Part shown: positions 49,477 to 57,503 of the stretch, piece after piece | Layout of the letters: each line of letters begins with the position of its first letter | Position numbering within the stretch: position 1 is the first letter of the stretch | From: Rhizobiaceae bacterium | GTDB lineage: Bacteria > Pseudomonadota > Alphaproteobacteria > Rhizobiales > Rhizobiaceae | Direction of reading: 5' to 3' | Length of the DNA stretch: 64,000 bases | Assembly (NCBI GenBank): GCA_019635755.1 | Contig: JAHBYW010000006.1 | Coordinates: 130,001 to 194,000, forward strand | Translations under genes and position numbers: made by a program | Notes under the pieces: model-generated | What the model was told of the DNA's origin: nothing | What the model saw: only the letters and a program-made list of their open reading frames with translations | Databases searched by the model: none

Positions 49477-51815
49477 TGACCACCCACGCGCCCAACCTCA
49501 AGGCCGCAAGGATCGCCGGTGGCGTGGCGACGGACCAGCGCCACGACTCCGCGCACAAGCATGTCTCGGGCAGTGCGCTCTACATCGACGACATGCCGGA
49601 GCCGGCAGGCACGCTGCATGGCTGCCTCGGCCTGTCGACCGTTCCGCACGGAACGATTACCCGGCTCGACCTTGCCGCCGTGCGCGCGGCGCCCGGCGTG
49701 ATCGATGTGCTGACCGCGAAGGACGTGCCAGGCGAGAACGACATCTCGCCGACCGGCCGGCACGACGAACCGGTTCTCGCCGATGGCCTCGTGCAGTTTC
49801 ACGGCCAGCCGATCTTCTGCGTTATTGCCGAGACGCGCGAGCAGGCGCGGCGCGCCTGCCGCCTGGCGAAGGTCGAGTACAAGGAACGGCCCTTCGTCAC
49901 CGACATCGGCGCGCTCGATCCCAGGAAGGACAAGCTGGTCACGCCGCCGCTGACGCTGAAGCGCGGCGACGCGCGCGCGGCAATCGACAGCGCGCCCCGG
50001 CACCTGAAGGGCAGCATGCGCGTCGGCGGGCAGGAGCATTTCTACCTCGAAGGCCACATCGCCATGGCCATTCCGGGCGAGGATCGCGACGTCACGGTCT
50101 ACTGCTCGACGCAGCATCCGAGCGAGGTGCAGCACATGGTCGGCCATGCGCTGGGCGTCCCGAGCAATGCCGTGACGGTCGAGATCAGGCGCATGGGCGG
50201 CGGCTTCGGCGGCAAGGAAACGCAGGGCAACCAGTTCGCGGCTCTCGCTGCGATCGCTGCCAAGAAGCTCGGGCGCGCCGTGAAGATCAGGCCCGACCGC
50301 GACGATGATTTCTCAGCCACCGGCAAGCGGCACGATTTCCTGATCGACTATGAAGTCGGCTTCGACGACGAGGGCAACATCCTTGGCGTCGACTACATGT
50401 ACGCTGCGCGGTGCGGCTTCTCGTCGGACCTCTCAGGCCCGGTAACGGACCGTGCGCTGTTCCACTGCGACAACGCCTATTTCTATCCGGCGGTGCACGC
50501 GCAGTCGGCGCCGCTCTACACCAACACCGTGTCCAACACCGCGTTCCGCGGCTTCGGCGGACCGCAAGGCATGGTGGGCGCGGAGCGCGTCATCGACGAG
50601 GTGGCCTTCGCCACCGGCAAGGATCCGCTGGAGGTCCGCAAGAGGAACTTCTACGGCACGTCCGACAGGAACGTGACGCCCTACCACCAGACGGTGGAGG
50701 ACAACATCGTCCACAGCATCGTGGAAGAGCTGGAGACCAGCTCCAACTATGCGCGGCGTCGGCGCGAGATCGCGGCCTTCAATGCCAACAGTCGCGTCAT
50801 CAAGCGCGGCATTGCGCTGACGCCGGTGAAGTTCGGCATCTCGTTCACCGCCACGCATTTCAACCAGGCCGGCGCGCTGGTGCATGTCTACACCGACGGT
50901 TCCGTCCACCTGAACCATGGCGGCACCGAGATGGGGCAGGGGCTCTACGTCAAGGTCGCGCAGGTCGTGGCGGAAGAGTTCCAGATCGACATCGACCAGG
51001 TGAAGATCACCGCGACGACGACGGCGAAGGTTCCGAACACCTCCGCGACGGCCGCGTCCTCGGGGTCGGACCTGAACGGCATGGCAGCGCAGAACGCGGC
51101 GCGGCAGATCAAGCAGCGGCTGACCGATTTCGCGGCGGAGAAGTATTCAGTTCCCGCGGAGCAAATTGTGTTCCTGCCGAACCGCGTGCGCATCGGCAAC
51201 CAGGAGATCGCGTTCACCGACCTCATCGCGCAAGCCTATGTCGCTCGCGTGCAGCTCTCCGCCGCCGGCTTCTACAAGACGCCGAAGATCCACTGGAACC
51301 GGGACAAGGGCGAAGGCCATCCTTTCTACTACTATGCCTACGGAGCCTCGTGCTCGGAGGTGTCGATCGACACGCTGACCGGCGAATACATGGTCGAGCG
51401 CACCGACATCCTGCACGAGACCGGCCGGTCGCTGAACCGCGCCATCGACCTCGGCCAGATCGAGGGCGGGTTCATCCAGGGCATGGGCTGGCTGACGACG
51501 GAGGAACTCTGGTGGGACGCCAAGGGGCGGCTCAGGACCCACGCGCCATCGACCTACAAGATACCGCTGGCCTCCGACCGGCCGAAGATATTCAACGTGA
51601 CGCTGGCCGACTGGCCCGAAGCGCACGAGCCGACGGTTCATCGGTCCAAGGCCGTCGGCGAACCGCCCTTCATGTTGGCGATGTCGGTGCTGCACGCGCT
51701 GTCCGACGCGGTGGCGAGCGTGGCTGACCACACGGTCTGCCCGCGACTGGACGCCCCGGCGACGCCGGAACGGGTGCTGATGGCCGTGGAGCGCGTGAAG
51801 GCCGCGAGGGTGTAG
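49476..51815 (+). CDS. xdhB: Xanthine dehydrogenase large subunit (molybdopterin)
   Basis: A 779-aa catalytic subunit oxidising hypoxanthine and xanthine to urate. Molybdopterin and substrate motifs: GGGFGGKET (~residue 244), FRGFGGPQG, GGTEMGQGLYVKVAQ and, near the C-terminus, KAVGEPPFMLAMSV with the catalytic Glu. It starts at ATG 49476 through the TGATG overlap with xdhA. Subunits of this split type form an (AB)2 enzyme. Confidence 0.97.
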   Translation: MTTHAPNLKAARIAGGVATDQRHDSAHKHVSGSALYIDDMPEPAGTLHGCLGLSTVPHGTITRLDLAAVRAAPGVIDVLTAKDVPGENDISPTGRHDEPVLADGLVQFHGQPIFCVIAETREQARRACRLAKVEYKERPFVTDIGALDPRKDKLVTPPLTLKRGDARAAIDSAPRHLKGSMRVGGQEHFYLEGHIAMAIPGEDRDVTVYCSTQHPSEVQHMVGHALGVPSNAVTVEIRRMGGGFGGKETQGNQFAALAAIAAKKLGRAVKIRPDRDDDFSATGKRHDFLIDYEVGFDDEGNILGVDYMYAARCGFSSDLSGPVTDRALFHCDNAYFYPAVHAQSAPLYTNTVSNTAFRGFGGPQGMVGAERVIDEVAFATGKDPLEVRKRNFYGTSDRNVTPYHQTVEDNIVHSIVEELETSSNYARRRREIAAFNANSRVIKRGIALTPVKFGISFTATHFNQAGALVHVYTDGSVHLNHGGTEMGQGLYVKVAQVVAEEFQIDIDQVKITATTTAKVPNTSATAASSGSDLNGMAAQNAARQIKQRLTDFAAEKYSVPAEQIVFLPNRVRIGNQEIAFTDLIAQAYVARVQLSAAGFYKTPKIHWNRDKGEGHPFYYYAYGASCSEVSIDTLTGEYMVERTDILHETGRSLNRAIDLGQIEGGFIQGMGWLTTEELWWDAKGRLRTHAPSTYKIPLASDRPKIFNVTLADWPEAHEPTVHRSKAVGEPPFMLAMSVLHALSDAVASVADHTVCPRLDAPATPERVLMAVERVKAARV

Positions 51816-51889
51816 GCGAGGCTCCTCTTCGACATGCTGCCTCGCAATCAGCTATTGTTAGGCACGATGCTCGACGTTGCCCCCCTCTG

Positions 51890-52816
51890 ATGACCTCGCA
51901 GTCAGCCGCCCTCCGCGCTTTCCTTGCCACCGCTCCGCATGCCGCGCTGGTCGAGGTCGCCGAAGCACGCGGCTCGACGCCGCGCGAGAAGGGCGCGTGG
52001 ATGCTGGTATCCCCGACCGCGATTTTCGGAACCATCGGCGGCGGGCAGCTTGAGTTCATGGCGATCGACACGGCACGGCAGTTGCTGGGCCGCCCTGTCG
52101 ACGCCGACTCCACCCGGCCGGCTGCAGGCCGGCCACCGTCCAAGCAAGGGGGAGGGACTACCCTCGACATCCCGCTCGGGCCTGAGATCGGGCAGTGCTG
52201 CGGCGGCCGGGTCGAAGTGTCCGTGACGATCGTCGACGAAAAGCGCAGGGCAGCACTACTGGCGGAAGCGGAGGCCGAGGACTCCCGCTTGCCGCATGTC
52301 TACGTCTTCGGCGGCGGGCATGTCGGCCATGCGCTTGCGGCGGCACTTCGGCTGCTGCCGGTCGCGACGCTCGTCGTCGAGACGCGCGCCGACGCGCTGG
52401 AGGGCCTGCCGACCGATGTGTCGGCACGGGTGACGGCGATGCCCGAAGAGATGGTTCGGGACGCGCCCGCCGGCTCGGCCTTCGTGGTGCTGACCCACGA
52501 CCACGCGCTCGATTTCCTCATTGTCGCCGAAGCGCTGAGGCGCGACGACGCGGCGTATGTCGGCATGATCGGCTCAAAGACGAAGAAGGCAACGTTCCGA
52601 AACTGGTATCTCAAGACCGCCGAAGGGACGGCGTCCAGGTTCGCCCGCCTGGTCTCGCCGATCGGCGGCGACAGCGTGCGCGACAAGCGTCCCGCGGTGA
52701 TCGCCGCGCTCGCCGCGGCGGAGATCATGACCGCTCTAGCCGCCGATGCCGGCGCGGTTGCGTCGACGAAGGCCAGGGATCAACGAGGCGAAGAAGCCGA
52801 TCGCGAAGCCGGGTAG
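51890..52816 (+). CDS. xdhC: Xanthine dehydrogenase accessory protein XdhC
   Basis: A 308-aa chaperone that binds and sulfurates the molybdenum cofactor before insertion into XdhB. GTIGGGQLEFMAID, GQCCGGRVEVSV and the Rossmann loop YVFGGGHVGHALA, then TKKATFRNWYLK and IGGDSVRDKRPAVIAAL, are family signatures. Residues ~72-90 (ADSTRPAAGRPPSKQGGGT) look like an insertion from repeat DNA at 52108-52160. Its last 81 bp overlap the 3' end of the opposite-strand membrane-protein gene. Confidence 0.93.
   Translation: MTSQSAALRAFLATAPHAALVEVAEARGSTPREKGAWMLVSPTAIFGTIGGGQLEFMAIDTARQLLGRPVDADSTRPAAGRPPSKQGGGTTLDIPLGPEIGQCCGGRVEVSVTIVDEKRRAALLAEAEAEDSRLPHVYVFGGGHVGHALAAALRLLPVATLVVETRADALEGLPTDVSARVTAMPEEMVRDAPAGSAFVVLTHDHALDFLIVAEALRRDDAAYVGMIGSKTKKATFRNWYLKTAEGTASRFARLVSPIGGDSVRDKRPAVIAALAAAEIMTALAADAGAVASTKARDQRGEEADREAG
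52108..52160. repeat. Repeat-derived segment inside xdhC
   Basis: GCCGGC TGCAG GCCGGC is an inverted pair, flanked by CTCCACC on the left and GCAAGGGGGAGGGA on the right. These edge sequences are the hallmarks of the palindromic repeats found between genes in this window. It is in frame and adds about 17 residues not expected in XdhC. Origin from a repeat is inference. Confidence 0.5.
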
Positions 52817-53014
52817 GGCCATCGCCAGGGCCACCGAGAAGGCGCCCATCTCGCAGCCGCCGGAATCGCCCGGCGTGCCGCAGCGGGAATCGAAGGTGTA
52901 GGCCAGTCCGAGCACGAGGATAGCCGTGAGCATCGGCGTCACGACGAGACCCAGCAGGCCGAACAGGATCGAGCGGATGATGAGCCAGGCCATGGACGGC
53001 TTTTCGTTCGACAT
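52736..53014 (-). CDS. Small membrane protein of unknown function
   Basis: A 92-aa protein with two hydrophobic helices (SMAWLIIRSILFGLLGLVVTP..AILVLGLAY and FSVALAMALPGFAIGFFASL). Between them is a short loop holding two cysteines (DSRCGTPGDSGGCEMG) that could form a disulfide if periplasmic. ATG 53014 overlaps the stop of the LysR gene (TGATG), so it is translated with the regulator. Its last 81 bp overlap the end of xdhC on the other strand. No family is recognised. Confidence 0.7.
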   Translation of the reverse strand: MSNEKPSMAWLIIRSILFGLLGLVVTPMLTAILVLGLAYTFDSRCGTPGDSGGCEMGAFSVALAMALPGFAIGFFASLIPGLRRRNRAGIGG

Positions 53015-53934
53015 CACTTCCCCGCCAGCGCGTCCTTGATAAGCTTCTGGCAGCGCTCCGCCATGAAGTCGAGGAGCAGCCGCACCTTCGGGTCCTGCAG
53101 CTTCTTGTGCGGATAGACCGCCGCAAGCTGGACGGGCGTTGGCGGCGTTGCGGCGAGGATGACCTTCAGGGCGTTGTCGCGGATGTAGCGCTCGACCTCG
53201 AAGCGGGGCTTGTTGACGATCCCGCGCCCGGCCAGCGCCCAGCTCGTCAGAACGTCGCCGTCGTCGGAATCGAACGGCCCCCGGACTTCGATTTTCTGCG
53301 GCCCGGCATCCGTCCGCAGCGTCCAGTGGAATTCCTTGGCACCCGGGAAGCGCAGCAGCAGGCAGTCATGCGTCCTGCCGACCAGATCCGCCGGATCGGT
53401 GGGCTCCCCGCGGGCCGCGAGATAGCCGGGCGAGGCCACGAGCACGCGCTCGCACTCCATGATGCCGCGCATCCTCAAACTCGAGTCCTCGATGACGCCC
53501 AGCCGGAACGCGACGTCGATGCCCTCCTTCAGGATATCGACATTGTGATCGGAGAGCCGCAGCCTGACTTCGATGTCGGGGTACCTGTCGTGGAAATCCG
53601 GAATGCCCGACGCGATCAGCCGGCGTCCCAATCCAAGCGGCGCGGTGACGCGGATCGTGCCGCGCGGTTGGCCGGACAGCGCCGACACCGCGGCTTCGGC
53701 CTCCGTGATCGAATCCAGGATCTGCTTGGCGCCCGCGTAGAAGACATTGCCGTGCTCGGTCGGCATCAGCTGCCGCGTCGTGCGGTTGAACAGGCGCACC
53801 CCCAGGTGCTTCTCCAGCTCCTTGATGCGGTTCGACGCCACCGCCGGAGAGATGCGCATGTCGCGGCCGGCGGCGGAGAGGTTGCCGAGCTCGACGACCC
53901 GCACGAACACCGCGATGTTGTCGAGATAGGCCAT
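53014..53934 (-). CDS. LysR-family transcriptional regulator
   Basis: A 306-aa regulator. The N-terminal helix-turn-helix is FVRVVELGNLSAAGRDMRIS...NRIKELEKHLGVRLFNRTTRQ (residues ~8-56). A periplasmic-binding-like effector domain follows from ~90. ATG 53934 gives the standard LysR N-terminus MAYLDNIAVF. It is divergent from puuD and lies in the middle of the purine cluster, so control of urate genes is plausible. The divergent gap contains two TTGAA(A)GTCA repeats. It belongs to the CrgA-like group that lacks obvious effector clues. Confidence 0.88.
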   Translation of the reverse strand: MAYLDNIAVFVRVVELGNLSAAGRDMRISPAVASNRIKELEKHLGVRLFNRTTRQLMPTEHGNVFYAGAKQILDSITEAEAAVSALSGQPRGTIRVTAPLGLGRRLIASGIPDFHDRYPDIEVRLRLSDHNVDILKEGIDVAFRLGVIEDSSLRMRGIMECERVLVASPGYLAARGEPTDPADLVGRTHDCLLLRFPGAKEFHWTLRTDAGPQKIEVRGPFDSDDGDVLTSWALAGRGIVNKPRFEVERYIRDNALKVILAATPPTPVQLAAVYPHKKLQDPKVRLLLDFMAERCQKLIKDALAGK

Positions 53935-54067
53935 GCGGTCCCACGCTCCGGCGCCTTTTCTTGAAGTCAGGCTAGTATCGTTCGGCTTTTTTTGAAAGTC
54001 ATCGCGCCGTCCGGCCCTTCCGGTTTCGCCGGGACGCCTTACAGTCGGCCTCGACGGAGAGGCGTTC

Positions 54068-55285
54068 ATGCTGGATTTCGCGATCTTCTGGGACTGGCTG
54101 AGCTTCGCGGTGCGCTGGCTGCACGTCGTCACCGGCATCGCCTGGATCGGCTCGTCCTTCTACTTCGTCGCGCTCGATCTCGGGCTTCGCCAGCGGCCCG
54201 GCCTGCCCGCCGGTGCCCATGGCGAGGAATGGCAGGTGCACGGCGGTGGCTTCTACCACATCCAGAAATATCTGGTGGCGCCGGCCGAGATGCCGGAACA
54301 CCTCACCTGGTTCAAATGGGAATCCTATGCGACCTGGATGACCGGCTTCGCGCTGCTCTGCGTGGTCTATTACGCCGGCGCCGACCTCTACCTGATCGAC
54401 CCGAACGTGCTGGATGTCTCGGCGCCTGTGGCGATCGGCATCTCGATCGCCTCGCTGGTCATCGGCTGGCTGATCTACGATCTGCTCTGCCGCTCGCCGC
54501 TGGCCAGCAACGACACGACGCTGATGCTGGTGCTTTACGCCATCGTCGTCTTCGTCGCGTGGGGCTACACGCAGCTCTTCACCGGCCGCGCGGCGTTCCT
54601 GCATCTCGGCGCCTTCACCGCGACGATCATGTCGGCCAACGTCTTCCTGATCATCATCCCGAACCAGAAGATCGTGGTGGCGGACCTGATCGCGGGCCGC
54701 AAGCCGGACCCGAAATACGGCAAGATCGCCAAGACGCGTTCGTTGCACAACAACTACCTGACGCTGCCCGTCCTCTTTCTCATGCTGTCGAACCACTATC
54801 CTCTGGCGTTCGGCACGCAGTTCAACTGGGTCATCGCCGCGCTGGTGTTCATCATCGGCGTGCTGATCCGGCATTATTTCAACACACGCCACGCGCGGAA
54901 GGGCAACCCGACCCGGACCTGGCTGGCGGCGGCCGTCCTGTTCCTGATCATCGTCTGGCTGTCGACCGTGCCGAAGGTGCTGACCGGCGAGGCGAGGACC
55001 ACGCAGGCCGAAGGGGCGATGATCGCCTCGGCGCATTTCCCCGCCGTGCGGGACACTGTGCTCGGCCGCTGCGCCATGTGCCATGCCGCGGAGCCATCCT
55101 ATGAGGGCGTCTACCACGCACCCAAGGGCGTGGTGCTTGAGGCCGACGCGGAGATCGCGCGGCACGCCCGGGAGATCTATCTCCAGGCCGGCCGCAGCCA
55201 CGCCATGCCGCCGGCGAACGTGACGGGCGTAACGGTCGAGGAACGTGCGCTGCTCGTGGCGTGGTATGAGGGGACGAAGCGGTGA
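54068..55285 (+). CDS. puuD: Membrane urate oxidase PuuD with cytochrome c domain
   Basis: A 405-aa integral membrane protein that oxidises urate to 5-hydroxyisourate. About nine hydrophobic helices start with WLHVVTGIAWIGSSFYFVALD, and HGGGFYHIQKY-like HGGGFYHIQKYLVAP follows near residue 60. The C-terminal ~90 residues form a cytochrome c domain with the heme motif GRCAMCHAAEP (CxxCH) and a later Met (SHAMPPANVT). Electrons therefore leave through a cytochrome, avoiding peroxide release by soluble uricase. ATG 54068 is the conserved start. Confidence 0.95.
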   Translation: MLDFAIFWDWLSFAVRWLHVVTGIAWIGSSFYFVALDLGLRQRPGLPAGAHGEEWQVHGGGFYHIQKYLVAPAEMPEHLTWFKWESYATWMTGFALLCVVYYAGADLYLIDPNVLDVSAPVAIGISIASLVIGWLIYDLLCRSPLASNDTTLMLVLYAIVVFVAWGYTQLFTGRAAFLHLGAFTATIMSANVFLIIIPNQKIVVADLIAGRKPDPKYGKIAKTRSLHNNYLTLPVLFLMLSNHYPLAFGTQFNWVIAALVFIIGVLIRHYFNTRHARKGNPTRTWLAAAVLFLIIVWLSTVPKVLTGEARTTQAEGAMIASAHFPAVRDTVLGRCAMCHAAEPSYEGVYHAPKGVVLEADAEIARHAREIYLQAGRSHAMPPANVTGVTVEERALLVAWYEGTKR

Positions 55286-55299
55286 GGGTTTCGGTCATG

Positions 55300-55486
55300 C
55301 CCCCTCACCCGGCCTCCGCTTGCGGCGACTTTGTCGCCTGGCTCGGCCACCCTCTCCCCGCTGGGGAGAGGAGGTCGGCCACTGGCGTAGCCAATCAACC
55401 GGTTGCAGTGAATGCAGATGCGTTGAACATCTCCTCTCCCCAGCGGGGAGAGGGTGGCCGAGCGAAGCGGAGGCCGGGTGAGGGGG
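55300..55486. repeat. Large nested palindromic repeat between puuD and guaD
   Basis: Outer arms CCCCCTCACCCGGCCTCCGC (from 55300) and its complement ending at 55486 enclose two inner hairpins, CCTCTCCCCGCTGGGGAGAGG and CCTCTCCCCAGCGGGGAGAG, which are also mutually complementary. The 187-bp element fills nearly the whole gap. The unpaired centre (about 55380-55430) is less GC-rich and unrelated to the other repeats. Confidence 0.85.
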
Positions 55487-55517
55487 CTTCAATGCCAACA
55501 ATCCCCCGCCCTTTGCC

Positions 55518-56834
55518 ATGACCTCCCTTCTCCTCCGCGGGCGGACGCTCACCTTCCTCCGCTGGCCGGATGCGATCGATGACACGGCCGCCTTCCGCTA
55601 TGTGGAGGATGGCGGGCTCCTGATCGACAACGGGAAGATCGTCGCTGCCGGCGCCTATGCAGATGTCGCCGCCAAGGCCGTGCCGGGCACGAGAACCGTC
55701 GACCACCGGCCGCACCTCATCCTGCCCGGCTTCATCGACTGCCACGCGCATTTCCCGCAGATGCAGGTGATCGCGTCCTATGGCGCCGAACTGCTGGAAT
55801 GGCTGAACAAATATACCTTTCCCGAGGAGACAAAGTTCGAGAACGCGCAGCACGGAAGGCGTATCGCGCGGCTTTTCCTGGACGAGCTGATCCGCCACGG
55901 CACCACGAGCGTCGTCGCCTATTGCTCGGTGCACAAGCAGTCTGCGGAGGACTTCTTCGCGGAGTCCCATGCGCGCGACATGCTGAACGTCGCCGGCAAG
56001 GTTATGATGGATCGCAATGCGCCGCCGGCGCTGACCGATACCCCGAAGTCCGGCTACGACGATACCAAGGCGCTGATCGCGGAGTGGCACGGCAAGGGGC
56101 GCCAGCACGTCGCCGTCACGCCACGCTTCGCGATCACGTCGTCGCCCGCGCAGATGGAGATGGCCGGCACGCTGATGCGCGAGCATCCCGATCTTCACAT
56201 GCAGACGCATCTCTCCGAGAACCACGCCGAGATCGCCTTCACCTGCGAGCTCTACCCGGAGGCAACCGACTACACCGACGTATATGCGCGTTACGGCCTG
56301 CTCGGGCCGAAGGCGCTGTTCGGCCACTCGATCCATCTGTCGGAGCGCGAGGCGGACGCGCTGTCGGACAGCGGCTCGGTCGCGGTCTTCTGCCCGACCT
56401 CGAACCTGTTCCTCGGCTCCGGCCTGTTCGACTACCAGCGCTATCGCCGCCGGGAGAAGCCGATCCGCATCGCGGCGGCAACCGACGTCGGCGGCGGCAC
56501 AAACTATTCGATGCTGCGGACGATGGACGAGGGCTACAAGGTCATTGCGCTGAACGGCGAGAAGCTGAACCCGTTCCAGTCGTTCTGGCAGCTGACGCGC
56601 GGCAACGCCGAGGCGCTGTCGCTCGTCGACCGGATCGGGACGCTGGACGCGGGCACCGACGCCGACATCGTGGTGCTGGACGCGCGGGCGACGCCGGCGA
56701 TGCGGCTCCGGATGGAGACGGTGGCGTCGCTGGCGGAGGAGTTGTTCCTGCTGCAGACGCTCGGTGACGACCGCGCCGTGCGCGAGGTCTATGTGTCGGG
56801 GAAACCGGCAAAATCGGACCTGCCGGCCGCTTGA
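55518..56834 (+). CDS. guaD: Guanine deaminase
   Basis: A 438-aa amidohydrolase converting guanine to xanthine. Zinc ligands: DCHAHFPQMQ (HxH, ~residues 74-83), QTHLSENHAEI, GHSIHLSE and the Asp in AAATDVGGGTNYSML. ELLEWLNKYTFPEE is specific to guanine deaminases. It feeds xanthine to XdhAB and follows puuD across the nested palindrome. Confidence 0.96.
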   Translation: MTSLLLRGRTLTFLRWPDAIDDTAAFRYVEDGGLLIDNGKIVAAGAYADVAAKAVPGTRTVDHRPHLILPGFIDCHAHFPQMQVIASYGAELLEWLNKYTFPEETKFENAQHGRRIARLFLDELIRHGTTSVVAYCSVHKQSAEDFFAESHARDMLNVAGKVMMDRNAPPALTDTPKSGYDDTKALIAEWHGKGRQHVAVTPRFAITSSPAQMEMAGTLMREHPDLHMQTHLSENHAEIAFTCELYPEATDYTDVYARYGLLGPKALFGHSIHLSEREADALSDSGSVAVFCPTSNLFLGSGLFDYQRYRRREKPIRIAAATDVGGGTNYSMLRTMDEGYKVIALNGEKLNPFQSFWQLTRGNAEALSLVDRIGTLDAGTDADIVVLDARATPAMRLRMETVASLAEELFLLQTLGDDRAVREVYVSGKPAKSDLPAA

Positions 56835-56907
56835 CGCGTGCCGGGCGGCCCGAAAGGATCGCGCACCTCGCCTGGCAGATGCGAGGCCGCCCGGGGGAGG
56901 GACCAGC

Positions 56908-57414
56908 ATGAGTGCCGCTAGCGACATCCGGAAAATCGCCGAGCAGGAGGAGACGCTGATCTTCGAGCGCTTCGACGAGGCGGTGGCATTCGAGCTCGGC
57001 TCGACGCTGCGCGAGCGGGCACTGAGCGACGCGCTGCCGATCTGCATCGACATCCGCACCTTCGACCGCCCGCTGTTCTACGCCGCGCTGGCCGGGTCCA
57101 ACGCCTCGAACCCCGACTGGGCGCGCCGCAAGTTCAACGCGCTGACGCGCTGGCTGAAGAGCACATACCGGCTGGCGCTGGAGAAGAAACACGTCGACGG
57201 CATCGTCGATCCGCGCGAGGGACTGGCGGGAGAGGATTATGTGCTGGCCGGCGGGGCGTTTCCGATCCGGGTCAGGAATGCAGGCGTGGTCGGCGCCATC
57301 ATCGTGTCGGGCCTGCCGCAGCGCGAGGATCACGCGGTGGTGGTCGATGCGCTCTGCGACCATCTCGGCGTGGATCGGAAGAAGATGGCGCTGCCGAAGG
57401 CGAAGTCGGTTTAG
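56908..57414 (+). CDS. HbpS-like (UPF0303/heme-degrading-domain family) protein
   Basis: A 168-aa cytosolic protein of the PF03928-type fold. The N-terminal helix EETLIFERFDEAVAFELGSTL, the DIRTFDRPLFYAALAGS strand, and GAFPIRVRNAGVVGAIIVSGLPQREDHAVVV with the characteristic GLP-Q-DH turn support this. Members have been linked to heme binding or degradation, but the role here is unknown; the place between guaD and the glycerate kinase gene suggests an accessory role in purine use. ATG 56908 follows GGGGGAGGGAC. Confidence 0.82.
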   Translation: MSAASDIRKIAEQEETLIFERFDEAVAFELGSTLRERALSDALPICIDIRTFDRPLFYAALAGSNASNPDWARRKFNALTRWLKSTYRLALEKKHVDGIVDPREGLAGEDYVLAGGAFPIRVRNAGVVGAIIVSGLPQREDHAVVVDALCDHLGVDRKKMALPKAKSV

Positions 57415-57435
57415 CGGTGCCGAATAGTGGAACTC

Positions 57436-57448
57436 GTTGCAATGCAAC
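57436..57448 (+). promoter_or_regulatory. Perfect dyad before the glycerate kinase gene
   Basis: GTTGCA and TGCAAC flank a single A, 56 nt upstream of ATG 57504. It is a good candidate operator for a LacI/GntR-type repressor; the cognate regulator is not evident in the window. Confidence 0.4.
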
Positions 57449-57503
57449 AGGGACAGCGTAGAGCGGGATACGTGCCGGCCCGGCGAGGCGGACTGTGTTC
57501 GCC

